A stretch of DNA of 64,000 bases, taken from positions 1,178,001-1,242,000 of the forward strand of contig NZ_JACCIU010000001.1 in NCBI RefSeq assembly GCF_019303535.1, read 5' to 3'. Both the position numbers and the translations under genes were made by a program. The DNA comes from Lactobacillus sp. Sy-1 (lineage in GTDB: Bacteria > Bacillota > Bacilli > Lactobacillales > Lactobacillaceae). Under the pieces are notes generated by a model, which worked only from the letters and a program-made list of their open reading frames with translations, searched no databases and had not been told where the DNA came from. Shown in pieces: positions 26,637-36,400 of the stretch. The first letter of the stretch is position 1; each line of letters starts with the position of its first letter.

Positions 26637-27527
26637 ATGAAAAAATGGCTAGTCGGAGTAGCCGGAGTATTTTTGAGTTTAACCTTAGCAGCCTGTGGTA
26701 GTTCCGCAGTTGCAACTACTAACGGTGGTAAGATTACTCAAAGTCAATACTACAGTAGTATGAAGGAAACCTCTAATGGTAAACAAATCCTTCAACAAAT
26801 GATTTTAAACAAGGTCTTAGAAAAGAACTACGGAAGTAAGGTTAAGGATTCACAAGTGAACAAGCTATTTAACCAATACAAATCCCAATACGGATCACAA
26901 TTTAGTGCCGTTCTCCAACAACAAGGTTTGACTAATTCCACCTTCAAGAGTCAAATTAGAGATAATTTACTTCTTGAACAAGCCGTTCGGGAAAACACTA
27001 ACTTCTCTGATGCAGCTTTGAAGAAGCAATTCAAGAGTTACCAACCTAAGATTACGGTTAATGCAATCTTAGTTTCCAAGAAGGCGACTGCTGAAACTGT
27101 TATCAGTCAATTAAAGAGCGGCAAGAGCTTCTCTAGTTTAGCTAAGAAGTACTCTACTGATACTTCTACTAAGAACAAGGGTGGTCGTTTGCCAGCCTTC
27201 GATAATACTTCATCCTCTGTTGATTCAGCATTCAAGAAGGCTGCCTACAAGCTTGAAAAGAAGGGTGACTACACTATGACCCCTGTTAAGACCCAATACG
27301 GTTACCAAATTATTCAAATGGTTAACCATCCAGCCAAGGGTAACTACAAGGATCACACTAGTGAATTGAAGGACCAAATCGTTACTTCAGAAATGTCAGA
27401 TAGTACTACTTTACACAACATCGTTGCTAAGGTATTACGGAAGGGTGACGTTGACATCAAGGATAACCAATTGAAGGATATTCTTGCTAGTTACATCACC
27501 ACTGAAAGCTCCACTTCAAGTAAATAA
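26637..27527 (+). CDS. prsA: Foldase lipoprotein PrsA (parvulin-type peptidyl-prolyl isomerase)
   Basis: The 296-residue extracytoplasmic foldase has signal peptide [20 protein letters not shown] with a lipobox (LAAC, Cys20 lipidated). An N-terminal helical chaperone part follows, then a PpiC domain at about residues 135-240 ([48 protein letters not shown]). PrsA folds secreted proteins between membrane and wall, so it is a plausible helper for the giant adhesin in this window. The Shine-Dalgarno is weak (GGATG, then a T-run before ATG). Confidence 0.96.
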   Translation: MKKWLVGVAGVFLSLTLAACGSSAVATTNGGKITQSQYYSSMKETSNGKQILQQMILNKVLEKNYGSKVKDSQVNKLFNQYKSQYGSQFSAVLQQQGLTNSTFKSQIRDNLLLEQAVRENTNFSDAALKKQFKSYQPKITVNAILVSKKATAETVISQLKSGKSFSSLAKKYSTDTSTKNKGGRLPAFDNTSSSVDSAFKKAAYKLEKKGDYTMTPVKTQYGYQIIQMVNHPAKGNYKDHTSELKDQIVTSEMSDSTTLHNIVAKVLRKGDVDIKDNQLKDILASYITTESSTSSK

Positions 27528-27535
27528 TTATCATC

Positions 27536-27566
27536 TAAAAAGTCGCATTATGCGGCTTTTTATTTT
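27536..27566 (+). terminator. Terminator after prsA
   Basis: Stem AAAAGTCGCA / TGCGGCTTTT with a TTA loop and a T-rich tail on the plus strand, 9 bp after the prsA stop. Confidence 0.88.
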
Positions 27567-27572
27567 GCAATC

Positions 27573-27612
27573 AAAAACACCACCCCGATTAACAATTCGG
27601 AGCGGTGTTTTT
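27573..27612 (-). terminator. Terminator after pbp1A
   Basis: Stem AAAAACACC with GGTGTTTTT, extended by CTCCGA / TCGGGG, ending in T5 on the minus strand. The near-symmetry lets it also back up the prsA terminator in the other direction. Confidence 0.85.
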
Positions 27613-27627
27613 AATTTGGATTTAAAA

Positions 27628-29778
27628 TTAATTCCCACCTAAGAAACTCTTAGCATCGTTGAACCACTTGCTAGTCTGTTTCTTAACGGCGTCAAAACCA
27701 TTTTCGATATTCTTCCCAATACTATTACCACTATCTTTAACGTTATTCCAAAGATTGGAACTACTACTGCTGCCACTATTATTGGCACTATTTCGTTCGT
27801 CAATAATTGATTGGGCATCCTTCGTATCAAACTGGGTCTGCTTCGTGGTTGGAATAATCGACGTCATTTCACTCTTGAATAACGGTCCAATTCCGGTCCC
27901 ACTGAGGTTTTCCAAATGGTGATTGCTATTGGTGTCATCGAATCCTTCCCAGGTTGCTACCACAACATTTGGTGTGTAGCCGATGATCCATTTATCACGG
28001 GTTGCATCTGCATCCGTGGTGGAATCAGCCTCAGTACTTCCCGTCTTTCCTGCCACCTGGTAGCCGTACGGTTTAGCGTCGACCCCGGTTCCGTTGTCAA
28101 ATACCCCTAGCATCATACTGGTCATTGTCTTTGCGGTGGCCGCTGACATGACCCGGGTTCCCTTTTGCTGGTCTGTATTATCGATGATTACGTTCCCAGA
28201 GGCGTCAACAATTTTTCTGATGTAATACGGCTTATTGGCAACTCCATTGTTTGCAAATGCGGTATAGGCCCCGGCCATTTGCTGTGGTGAGACCCCGGTG
28301 GAGAGGCCCCCCAGTGCTAATGAGAGGTTCTTATCACTATTTGTAATTGGAATTCCAAACTTCTTGACCGAGCTATACCCACTCTGCACCCCAATCTTGT
28401 TTAATAGCCAGACCGCAGGCGCATTCATACTCTGAGCTAAAGCCTCATACATCGGGACCTTCCCGGTGTATTGATCATTATAGTTTTGGGGGGTGTACTT
28501 ATTCTTCCCATAGGACTTCTTTTCATTCACCAATTCAGAATCGAAATTATAGCCACTTTCAATTGCTGGAGTGTACACCGCTAGTGGCTTCATGGTCGAA
28601 CCAGGCTGGCGTTTCATCTGCGTTGCCCGGTTATACCCCCGAAAGACGTGCTTACCACGGCCCCCAACCACTGCATTCACCCCACCAGTTTGCGGGTTAA
28701 CAGAGATCGATGCGGCTTGGACCTTAGTCCCGTCCGCAGCATTTTGGGGGAACATGTTCGGATCATTGAAGTTACTTTGCATTGTCTGTTGTTGACTTTG
28801 GTCTAAATTAGTGTAAATCTTATAGCCCCGATTCATGATGTCAGCTTCTGATAGTCCGTAGCGGTTAATCGCTTCGTCAATAACGGCATCAAAATAGTAC
28901 GGATACCGATAACTATCCTTGTAACTATAATTATCCCGAACTTCAATCGGCTGAGCTTTGTACTTAGCCGCCTGCGCCTTTGTAATTTTACCATTAGCCA
29001 CCATTAGGTCTAAAACGGTATTCCGGCGTTCGAGTGCGAGGCGAGGATGGTCAACCGGATTATAGCCACTTGGGTTGGTCAACATCCCGGCCAACACGGC
29101 GGCATCTTGGACCGGCAGGTTTTTAACCGACGTTCCAAAGTACCGCTCGGAAGCATCACTAACCCCATACACCCCATTACCAAAGTAGGCGTTGTTCATG
29201 TACATGGTGAGAATTTCATTTTTAGAGTAAACATTTTCCACTTGAATCGAAATGAATAGTTCCTTGAGCTTTCTAGAAAAGGTCTGTTCCTGCGAAAGAT
29301 AGGCGTTCTTAACTAGTTGTTGGGTAATCGTACTTCCCCCACCGCTAATGTAATCCCGGTGTAAAATCTTATTCTTTAACCAGAGGAGTCCGGCCCGGCC
29401 GAAGCCCTTAAAAGAAAAACCATGTTCGTTGTAAAAATTACGATCTTCAGTCGATAAAATGGCGTCCGGAACGTTTTGGGAAATATCCTTCATCCCAACG
29501 TACGTTCCCTTCTGGGAGTAAAGCTCCCCTGCTTTCTTATTACTGACGTCGTAAATCACGGTCGAGCGTTTCAGGGATGAGTTTAAATTTTGAACGTCCA
29601 TGGTCTTAGCCACGAACGTCAAATAGGTACTCATGGTAAACACAATCCCCATTACCACCATAATGATCCATCGATTAATATGGTAACGCTGCCAAATCCG
29701 CTTTTGCACTGTTCTAAATTTATGCCAAGCAGAAGCTAATCCTGATTGGCGAGCTGGTTGCTGTTTCATTAAAGGCAT
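27628..29778 (-). CDS. pbp1A: Class A penicillin-binding protein 1A
   Basis: The 716-residue bifunctional wall synthase has a cytoplasmic tail, one TM helix (WIIMVVMGIVFTMSTYLTFV), a glycosyltransferase (GT51) domain with EDRNFYNEHGFSFKG and GGGSTITQQLVKNA, and a transpeptidase domain with PGSTMKPLA (SxxK), SMN and GKTGSTEAD. The C-terminal tail is rich in Ser/Asn. I take ATG 29778, 4 bp after GAAGGGGG; an upstream in-frame ATG at 29814 lacks a Shine-Dalgarno. It is a monocistronic gene facing prsA, with its own terminator. Confidence 0.95.
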   Translation of the reverse strand: MPLMKQQPARQSGLASAWHKFRTVQKRIWQRYHINRWIIMVVMGIVFTMSTYLTFVAKTMDVQNLNSSLKRSTVIYDVSNKKAGELYSQKGTYVGMKDISQNVPDAILSTEDRNFYNEHGFSFKGFGRAGLLWLKNKILHRDYISGGGSTITQQLVKNAYLSQEQTFSRKLKELFISIQVENVYSKNEILTMYMNNAYFGNGVYGVSDASERYFGTSVKNLPVQDAAVLAGMLTNPSGYNPVDHPRLALERRNTVLDLMVANGKITKAQAAKYKAQPIEVRDNYSYKDSYRYPYYFDAVIDEAINRYGLSEADIMNRGYKIYTNLDQSQQQTMQSNFNDPNMFPQNAADGTKVQAASISVNPQTGGVNAVVGGRGKHVFRGYNRATQMKRQPGSTMKPLAVYTPAIESGYNFDSELVNEKKSYGKNKYTPQNYNDQYTGKVPMYEALAQSMNAPAVWLLNKIGVQSGYSSVKKFGIPITNSDKNLSLALGGLSTGVSPQQMAGAYTAFANNGVANKPYYIRKIVDASGNVIIDNTDQQKGTRVMSAATAKTMTSMMLGVFDNGTGVDAKPYGYQVAGKTGSTEADSTTDADATRDKWIIGYTPNVVVATWEGFDDTNSNHHLENLSGTGIGPLFKSEMTSIIPTTKQTQFDTKDAQSIIDERNSANNSGSSSSSNLWNNVKDSGNSIGKNIENGFDAVKKQTSKWFNDAKSFLGGN

Positions 29779-29866
29779 TTCGCCCCCTTCAAATATTAAG
29801 TATAATTGTACCATAATTCAGATATCCGGTATGATTTTGACCGTAATTTTAACCTTTAAAGTCAAA

Positions 29867-29903
29867 AAATCTGCCGATTCCATTTGCTGGAAACGCCAGA
29901 TTT
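29867..29903 (-). terminator. Terminator after argS
   Basis: A 15-base arm pair (29889-29903 with 29867-29881) forms a stem AAATCTGGCGTTTCC / GGAATCGGCAGATTT with a 7-base loop and a T-run on the minus strand, 11 bp after argS. Confidence 0.88.
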
Positions 29904-29914
29904 AGTGGTATTAA

Positions 29915-31615
29915 TTACATTTCATCAGGTGATTTAACCCCTAGTAATCTTAATGATTCTTTCAACACGATTGAAACACTCTTAACCAATGACAACCGAG
30001 CGTCTAGTTGATCCTGGTCATCAAGAATTCTGGTGTGAGCATAGTACTTATTGAAGGCCTTTGCTAACCGAAGGGCGTATTTCGCAATCACGGATGGTTC
30101 AAATTCAGCACAGGCATCCTTCACAATCATTGGGAAGTCATTTAGTAATTTAATAATTTCCCATGATTCAGGATCGTTTAGATCCCGGCTGCTAGCATCA
30201 GGATTAAAGTCTGGAACCCGTCTAAGGATACTTTCAGCCCGTACCCGTGAGTATTGCACGTATGGACCAGTTTCGCCTTCAAACTTCAATTGGTCTTCCA
30301 AGACAAAGTCGATGCTATCCATCTTATCATTCTTTAAATCACCGAAAATAATCGCCCCCACCCCGACTTCTTGGGCTACTTGTTGCTTGTTCGCAAGGTC
30401 TGGATTCTTTTCTTCAATTTGCTTCTTAGCAAGAGCGATTGAATCGTTCAACACCTCATCCAACAAGATGATCCGCCCGGAACGAGTGGAGAGCTTCTTT
30501 CCATTTACGGTAATCAACCCGAATGGAATGTGATGGAGGTCCTTAGCAGAAGGAACCCCCATTTCTTCTAGGACCGCCTTCAATTGCTTGAAGTAGTAAG
30601 TCTGCTCTGAGCCCACGACATAGAGGTTCATTGCGGGATGGTATTCGCGGTCCCGGTAAATCGCTGTCGTAATATCTCTAGTAATGTATAACGAAGCCCC
30701 ATCACTCTTTAAGATTAATGCAGGGTTTAAGTTGTACTTACTTAAGTCCACAATTTGGGCCCCTTGGGATTCCTTTAACAGATGCTTATCCTTTAACATT
30801 TGGATTACTTCGGGCATCTTATCGTTATAAAAAGCTTCCCCATTGTAGGTATCGAACTTGATGCCCAGCTTATCATAGATTTGGTTAAATGCTGATAGTG
30901 AAACAGAACGGAACCACTTCCATAGGTCAGTGGCTTGCTTATCGCCGTGTTCGAGCTTACTGAACCATTCCCGTGCTTCATCATCTAATTCTGGATGTTC
31001 AACGTCTTCCTTATGGAATTTAACGTAGTATTTTACCAGATAGTTAATCGGATCGCGCTTAACGTCTTCTTCATTCCCCCACTTAAGGTAGGCCGTAATC
31101 AACTTTCCAAATTGGGTTCCCCAGTCACCCAAGTGGTTATCCTTAATTGGGTGGTAGCCATTTTTAGCAAGGATGTTAGCAACCGCATTCCCAATTACGG
31201 TTGACCGGAGGTGGCCCATTGAAATGGGTTTTGCGATGTTAGGGGATGACATATCAATTGGGACGTTCCCATTCTTCCCATCTTGGTTTTGACCGTAGTC
31301 CGCCTTTTCACTTAATACAGTTTTTAAAACGGCCTTACTAAATTCAGGCTTACTTAAAAAGAAGTTAACGTATGGACCCATCGCAACCACTTTTTCAAAT
31401 CCAGTGTCATCAATTTTAGCAACCAGGTCCTGGGCAATCATCTGGGGAGCCTTATGGAGGGCCTTCGCCAACGTAAAGGTAGGAAAAGCTAGGTCCCCCA
31501 TTTTAGAATCCTTAGGGCGTTCAATTTTTTGGAATACCGCCGCTTGGTCTAATCCAGCATCGGCATCTAATGCAGCGCTAATGAGCGTCGCCACTTGTTG
31601 TTTGTACTTATCCAT
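29915..31615 (-). CDS. argS: Arginyl-tRNA synthetase
   Basis: The 566-residue class I synthetase has an N-terminal Add-1 domain ([16 protein letters not shown]), a HIGH-type motif in [19 protein letters not shown], and [14 protein letters not shown] in place of KMSKS. The C-terminal DALR anticodon-binding domain has [15 protein letters not shown] and [11 protein letters not shown]. The frame is open 17 codons further upstream, but GGAGG lies 8 bp before ATG 31615. It is controlled by a T-box and preceded by tRNA-Gly. Confidence 0.96.
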   Translation of the reverse strand: MDKYKQQVATLISAALDADAGLDQAAVFQKIERPKDSKMGDLAFPTFTLAKALHKAPQMIAQDLVAKIDDTGFEKVVAMGPYVNFFLSKPEFSKAVLKTVLSEKADYGQNQDGKNGNVPIDMSSPNIAKPISMGHLRSTVIGNAVANILAKNGYHPIKDNHLGDWGTQFGKLITAYLKWGNEEDVKRDPINYLVKYYVKFHKEDVEHPELDDEAREWFSKLEHGDKQATDLWKWFRSVSLSAFNQIYDKLGIKFDTYNGEAFYNDKMPEVIQMLKDKHLLKESQGAQIVDLSKYNLNPALILKSDGASLYITRDITTAIYRDREYHPAMNLYVVGSEQTYYFKQLKAVLEEMGVPSAKDLHHIPFGLITVNGKKLSTRSGRIILLDEVLNDSIALAKKQIEEKNPDLANKQQVAQEVGVGAIIFGDLKNDKMDSIDFVLEDQLKFEGETGPYVQYSRVRAESILRRVPDFNPDASSRDLNDPESWEIIKLLNDFPMIVKDACAEFEPSVIAKYALRLAKAFNKYYAHTRILDDQDQLDARLSLVKSVSIVLKESLRLLGVKSPDEM

Positions 31616-31636
31616 GTGTATTCCTCCATATAAATT

Positions 31637-31832
31637 AAAAAAGTCCCTTGCAAATAAGATTTGCAAGAGACGGATGGTTTTATGATCCGCGGTACCACTC
31701 TAATTGATATGATTATCCGCTTTATATTTACAATTTAATCGTCTAAAAAGCACGCCTTCAGTCCCCGAAAGTTCCGGCTTTCACCGCCCCGGAATCGCTA
31801 CTCCCATTCTAAAGGACCTACTACTCTTTTAT
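31637..31832 (-). promoter_or_regulatory. T-box riboswitch upstream of argS
   Basis: The T-box AGAGTGGTACCGCGG is read on the minus strand at 31687-31701. The terminator has arms 31659-31671 and 31643-31655 (GTCTCTTGCAAAT / ATTTGCAAGGGAC) and T6. Stem I carries GGTCC and GGACT arms enclosing an internal hairpin. On its 3' side, GAAGGCGTGCTTTT places CGT (31752-31754) as the likely Arg specifier. The class is certain; the specifier is inferred. I found no separate strong promoter between this leader and the tRNA upstream. Confidence 0.93.
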
Positions 31833-31862
31833 CATCAACTGGTTTATCGAATCATTCGATAA

Positions 31863-31933
31863 AGCGGGTAACGGGAATCGGACCCGCGACCTAAGCTTGG
31901 GAAGCTCATATTTTACCACTAAACTATACCCGC
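31863..31933 (-). tRNA. tRNA-Gly(CCC)
   Basis: A 71-nt cloverleaf: acceptor GCGGGTA / TACCCGC, D-stem GTTT / AAAT, anticodon stem TGAGC / GCTTA enclosing TTCCCAA (anticodon CCC), T-arm GCGGG-TCCGATT-CCCGT. CCA is not encoded. The anticodon was read by hand from the loop. It lies upstream of the argS T-box on the same strand. A small hairpin (31844-31862) without a T-run follows its 3' end. Confidence 0.95.
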
Positions 31934-31945
31934 ATTACTTAAAAT

Positions 31946-31974
31946 ATTATAGCATAGCATTCAAAAAAAGTCAT
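31946..31974 (-). promoter_or_regulatory. Probable promoter of tRNA-Gly (and argS)
   Basis: On the minus strand TATAAT lies at 31946-31951, 12 bp before the tRNA. A -35-like ATGACT lies at 31969-31974 with 17-bp spacing. The -35 overlaps the 3' arm of the L-HicDH terminator. Confidence 0.6.
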
Positions 31975-31994
31975 CCCCTAAACGAGAATGACTT
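31961..31994 (-). terminator. Terminator after L-HicDH gene
   Basis: Stem AAGTCATTCTC / GGGGATGACTT (31984-31994 with 31968-31978) plus T7 on the minus strand, 8 bp after the stop codon. Confidence 0.88.
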
Positions 31995-32001
31995 GCAATT
32001 T

Positions 32002-32922
32002 TTAGCTATATTTTTTTACATTCGCCTTGATAAAATCAGCCGATTTTTGTAACTTAGCTTGTTCTTCTGGTGTTAAGTCCAGCGCAACCCGCTTTACAAT
32101 CCCCTTGCGGCCAACAATCGCTGGGTAGGACAGATAAACGTCTAAATCCGCTTGGTAGTTAGAAACTGGTAACACCGTTAAGGAATTAGATAGAACCACG
32201 TTCGCTAATCGAACCGCTGCCGTAGCAACCCCATAGTTAGTGTATTGTTTCCCCTTAAAGACGTTAAAGCCACCCTTACGTGCTCCATCATCCAATGCAT
32301 CCAGATCCAAACCGCTAGTAGCAGCTAACTCGGTAATTGGTTTATCAAATACCGTTACAGTCGACCATGCTGTAAATTGAGAATTACCGTGTTCACCCAG
32401 GTTATACCCATGAACGGAAGTCGGATCCACATGGAGCTGTTCACTGACTTCACGCAGCATTCTAGCTGAATCCAAAAGCGTCCCGGTCCCAATGACCTGA
32501 TTCTTTGGGAGTCCAGTATATTGTTGATAGAAAGATGTGATTACATCACACGGATTACTAATGTCAACTAACACCCCGTTAAACCCAGATTCCTTAATCT
32601 TGGCTGAAATGGACTTAACCTGGGCACTGGTAAATGGAAGCTCAGCAAAGCGATCGGAAGTTTCACTACTTTGTAAATGAATATTCCCCATGGCTGAAAT
32701 AACAACATCAGCGTCCTTCAATGCTGAATAATCATTTACCGTAATGTTAGTGTGAAATGGTAAATTCGGCATCGCATCTCGTAAGTCAACGGCGTCTGAG
32801 ACAACCTTAGCTTCATTAGTATCAATCATGACCAATTCATCAGCAAAGCCAGCTGAAACTATGTAATGGGCAACTGTTGATCCAACGTGCCCGCTGCCAA
32901 TAACCCCAATTTTTCTACTCAT
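32002..32922 (-). CDS. hicDH: L-2-hydroxyisocaproate dehydrogenase (LDH/MDH superfamily)
   Basis: A 306-residue NAD-dependent 2-hydroxyacid dehydrogenase. The Rossmann motif is GVIGSGHVGSTVAHYI, the NAD-binding acidic residue is in MIDTNEAK, and the substrate/catalytic parts are RFAELPFTS, ISNPCDVITS and NLGEHGNSQFTAWS (proton-shuttling His). The pattern, especially GTGTLLDSARM and the GEHGNSQF...WSTV segment, is that of Weissella-type L-HicDH rather than a plain L-LDH. It reduces branched 2-keto acids from Leu and similar amino acids. ATG 32922 follows GAGGTG; the upstream GTG is part of that site. Confidence 0.88.
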   Translation of the reverse strand: MSRKIGVIGSGHVGSTVAHYIVSAGFADELVMIDTNEAKVVSDAVDLRDAMPNLPFHTNITVNDYSALKDADVVISAMGNIHLQSSETSDRFAELPFTSAQVKSISAKIKESGFNGVLVDISNPCDVITSFYQQYTGLPKNQVIGTGTLLDSARMLREVSEQLHVDPTSVHGYNLGEHGNSQFTAWSTVTVFDKPITELAATSGLDLDALDDGARKGGFNVFKGKQYTNYGVATAAVRLANVVLSNSLTVLPVSNYQADLDVYLSYPAIVGRKGIVKRVALDLTPEEQAKLQKSADFIKANVKKYS

Positions 32923-33068
32923 AATTATCACCTCAAATAAATTTTCAGTTATTAAAACAATTTTAATATACCACCTTTGGCATTTTTTTGCACGCCATAG
33001 CTAATCCTGCTTACTTCAGATATGCTAAAATAAGCGTAACCACTTATTCTAAAAGGAGGTGGACTCCA

Positions 33069-33407
33069 ATGTGGGTCACATTTAATTTTATTCTCTGGGG
33101 CCTGTTAATTATTTCGTTAGTCACTGGATTTACCCGTGATTATGCCAAGCGCATCATTCAATCTTTAATCTGGTCACGTCTTTTTTACTTCTTAATTATC
33201 AGTAGTCAGTTCGTAATTAGTATTCGAATTTTTCACCACGACGCAGTTACGGTCATCATTAGTGATATCCTCTGCATTGCATCAATTGCAGCAATTGAAC
33301 GGGGATATCAAAAGCTAGAAAGCCAGAGTTTTAAACGATTAGATTCTGTCATTATGATAATCATTATTACCGCCGCAATTATTGCACAACTCATTGCACT
33401 AAATTAA
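33069..33407 (+). CDS. YisL/DUF1516-like four-helix membrane protein
   Basis: A 112-residue membrane protein with four hydrophobic segments (FNFILWGLLIISLVTG, LFYFLIISSQFVISIRI, VIISDILCIASIAAIE, VIMIIIITAAIIAQLIAL). The layout (W-rich N-terminus, SRLFYFLIISSQF in helix 2, AIER after helix 3) resembles the YisL/UPF0344 family, whose function is unknown. An AAAGGAGGTGG site fixes ATG 33069. It is a single gene, sharing a bidirectional terminator with the giant adhesin gene. Confidence 0.75.
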   Translation: MWVTFNFILWGLLIISLVTGFTRDYAKRIIQSLIWSRLFYFLIISSQFVISIRIFHHDAVTVIISDILCIASIAAIERGYQKLESQSFKRLDSVIMIIIITAAIIAQLIALN

Positions 33408-33417
33408 ATATGTAAAA

Positions 33418-33455
33418 AAATAAAGAGAAGGCTCATTTGAGCCTTCTCTTTATTT
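33418..33455. terminator. Bidirectional terminator between the YisL-like gene and the giant gene
   Basis: An 18-bp perfect inverted repeat (33418-33435 with 33438-33455, AAATAAAGAGAAGGCTCA and its complement) around a 2-base centre. A/T-rich flanks on both sides allow termination of the plus-strand gene ending at 33407 and of the minus-strand giant gene ending at 33472. Confidence 0.92.
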
Positions 33456-33471
33456 AGTTCATGATTAAATA

Positions 33472-36400
33472 TTATAAGAATTTAACGAGTTTCTTGTTAC
33501 TGGTAATGTATTTACCCTTACCAACGTAGAAACGGGTAATTCCTTTGTAGTTAACTACTCTCTTAACCTTAATCTTAGAACCAGTCTTATAGAACTTCTT
33601 TCTGGTCGTAAATCCTTTTTCACCATGGACAATGGCACCCTTAGGGTTAAGAACCTTAACGGTGGTACTACCAGTATTCTTTAAGTCTGACTCTTGATAG
33701 TAAGCACTTACTACGTAACCGTGGTTGGCAGTAATGTAAGCCCCCTTGTATCCAGAGATGACGTTCTTGATATAGTAACGAACGAGTCCACTTGAGGAAA
33801 CTGCAATCTTACTAATCTTGAACTTATCGATGTTAGAACCGGCCATCTTGTTGGCCTTAGCAATCCGTTCGTTAACAGCGAACGTTGCGTTCTTGTAGAA
33901 GTAAATCTTCTTCTTGTTGTAAACATAGGATGCATGTTTAGCTAACTTGGAGTTGAATTCAGCTACATAACCATCAACATACCCCTTTGCCTGGTTTCGA
34001 AGCGATGCAGTGGCAATTGTATCGGTCTTCGCCTTAGCTTTACCAACCGCATATTCACTAGTATATACTGAGTGACCAACAGCATAAGCCCGGGCAAAGT
34101 CACTAGCGTAAGTCGATGTCTCACCAGAAGCAACAACTGATGATGCATTGTTAGAACCAGCAACGTAACCATCATAAGCTCCTTGGTAAGTGGCTTGACT
34201 ATTGTATGACGCATTCTTAGCAACCTTAGCAATGGCATCAGATAGTCCCAGACTGTAGTAGTTTGCATCTAAACTATTCGCCGCGCTTGATGAAGCAGCT
34301 GAGTTTGATGCGCTGGCACTAGCACTGGCGCTAGCGCTGGCACTTGAACTAGCTGAGCTAGCGGAACTAGCAGAGCTGTTAAGAGCACTCTCACTAAGCG
34401 CCGCGCTAGCAGCAGATGATACTAAGATACTGGAGCTAGCTACCAATTGATTATTCATACTGATCGTTCCAGCAAGTGAAACGGCAATCGAATTAGCGAT
34501 TATTGCAGCTGACTCAGCACTCTTAGCAATGCTGTTTTGAACGACTGCATTACTGGAAGCAAGGTCGGCAACTGAACGGGATGAACTAGCAACGCTGTTA
34601 TCCCCAAGCAAAGCAGCGGAACTAGCGGCAGATGCAGCGTTTGATGCAGCTGCATTATCGCTGCTAGCAGCAGAACTAGCGCTTTGCGCAACACTATTAG
34701 CAGAAAGCGTAACACTGTTAGCAGAGCTAATCGTAGCTGATGCAGAGTTAGCAAAGTTGGTCGTGATGATCGATAGTGAAGCTGCACTGCTTGCTAATGA
34801 AGCAAGTGAAGCTAGGCTAGTATCATTTGGATAAGCACTTGCAATTGCAGCAATTTGGTTCGCACCACCAATAACTGCACTAGTGTTTGAGTTAATTAGT
34901 GGCGTTACACTCACTGCTTGGGAGTTAATTAGTGAGTTCACGCTAGTAGCGTAACTAGTTACGCTAGCAGCACTACTGGTTGAAACGTTTGCTGAACTAG
35001 TGGCAGTGGAGTCACTAGCAGCAACACTAGCGTTTGAAGCAGCAGCGTAAGCTTCCTTTGCAGAAACAAATGCTGATGAAGCCTGAACACTTAATTGATT
35101 TGCAGAGGCGCTATCAGAAAGCGCAGCCGAGGCAGCAACACTAGCAACGCTATTCTTCACACTAATTACAGAGTTAGCCAAGCTAATCAATGAATTCTTA
35201 ACTGATTCAGCACTCACTGCTGAACTAGCAAGGCTATTGTAAATGTCCCCGGCACTAACGTTTCCAACCGTGTAGTAGGACTTAGCTTGTGATGCAGTGG
35301 AGCTAGCAAATTCAGCCGACTTTTGTAAGTCAACGCTTGCTGAGCTAGCAATTACACTAGCCGAGTTAGCAACTGACTTAGCTGCGTTCGCAATGCTTGA
35401 TTGAGTCTTAGCGTCACTATTAAGCGATGCCATCGTGATGTTTGCCGAACTAATCAACTTAGTTTGGGAACTAAGCACTGGGTTCGTTGCAAACTGGCTA
35501 TTCAAACTGTTAGCAACGGAGGCATCTGAACTAATTGAGTTAGCAACTGATGAAACAACCACTGAAACGGAACTGGCAACACTTGCGTAACTATTTGTTT
35601 GATCATTAGCAACGCTAACGGATCCCGCGGTAACACTTCCGGCACTAGCGTTGGCAGAAGCGGCACTAGTGAGTTGATCGGCATTGTTGATTCCCGTATT
35701 AGCAGCAGCAATTTCCTTAGTAATTTCTGAGCTCTTTGCACTAACAATTGAATTAGCTGACTGAGCTAAGCTATTAGCGGAGATTGCATACGATGCGGCA
35801 GAAGATCCAGCCGTTGATAATGAATTAGCAACGCTAGCAGCAGCATCAGCCTGACTTCTGTAAATTGCAATCGTAGCAGAAGCTGATTCAGCAGCTGAAC
35901 GAGCAGAACTAGCGATAACACTATTTCCACCTTGAGCAGCCGAGCTTGCAACTGATTGAGCACTTTGGGCAGAAGCGTTAGCACTATTAGCGGCACTCAA
36001 TGCTGAATTTGCAGTTTGACTAGCACTTTGCGCTTGAACGGATGCAGAACTAGCAATCACAGCAGCTGAATTAGCCTGGGAAGCTAACCTGTTAGCAAGT
36101 GAAGCAGCAGAAGCAATCACAACAGCAGCGGAGCTAACGACTTGGTCCTTAGGATATGAAGCCGCTGCTGAATTAGCAACATTTGCAGTAAACGTTGCGG
36201 CTTGCGCAGCACTAGTAGCACTACTTGCTTGTTGTGAAGCAACCGCACTATTGCTTTGAACTTGGGCACTAACCGAGCTAGTGACCTTAGAATCAGCAAT
36301 GATATTGTTAACGTCGTTTTGTCCGCTGTTAGCAGCATTTGATGCCCGAACAGCATCACTAGCAGCTAAGCTAGCTTGAACCGCAGAACTAGTTGCGGAG

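Noticed and set aside
31844-31862. Small hairpin after tRNA-Gly as a terminator
   Set aside because: The stem is only 8 bp and no T-run follows, so it is more likely a processing feature or chance.
32002-32922. Calling the dehydrogenase L-lactate dehydrogenase
   Set aside because: The sequence pattern fits L-2-hydroxyisocaproate dehydrogenase of Weissella better than the housekeeping L-LDH. Substrate preference was not tested.
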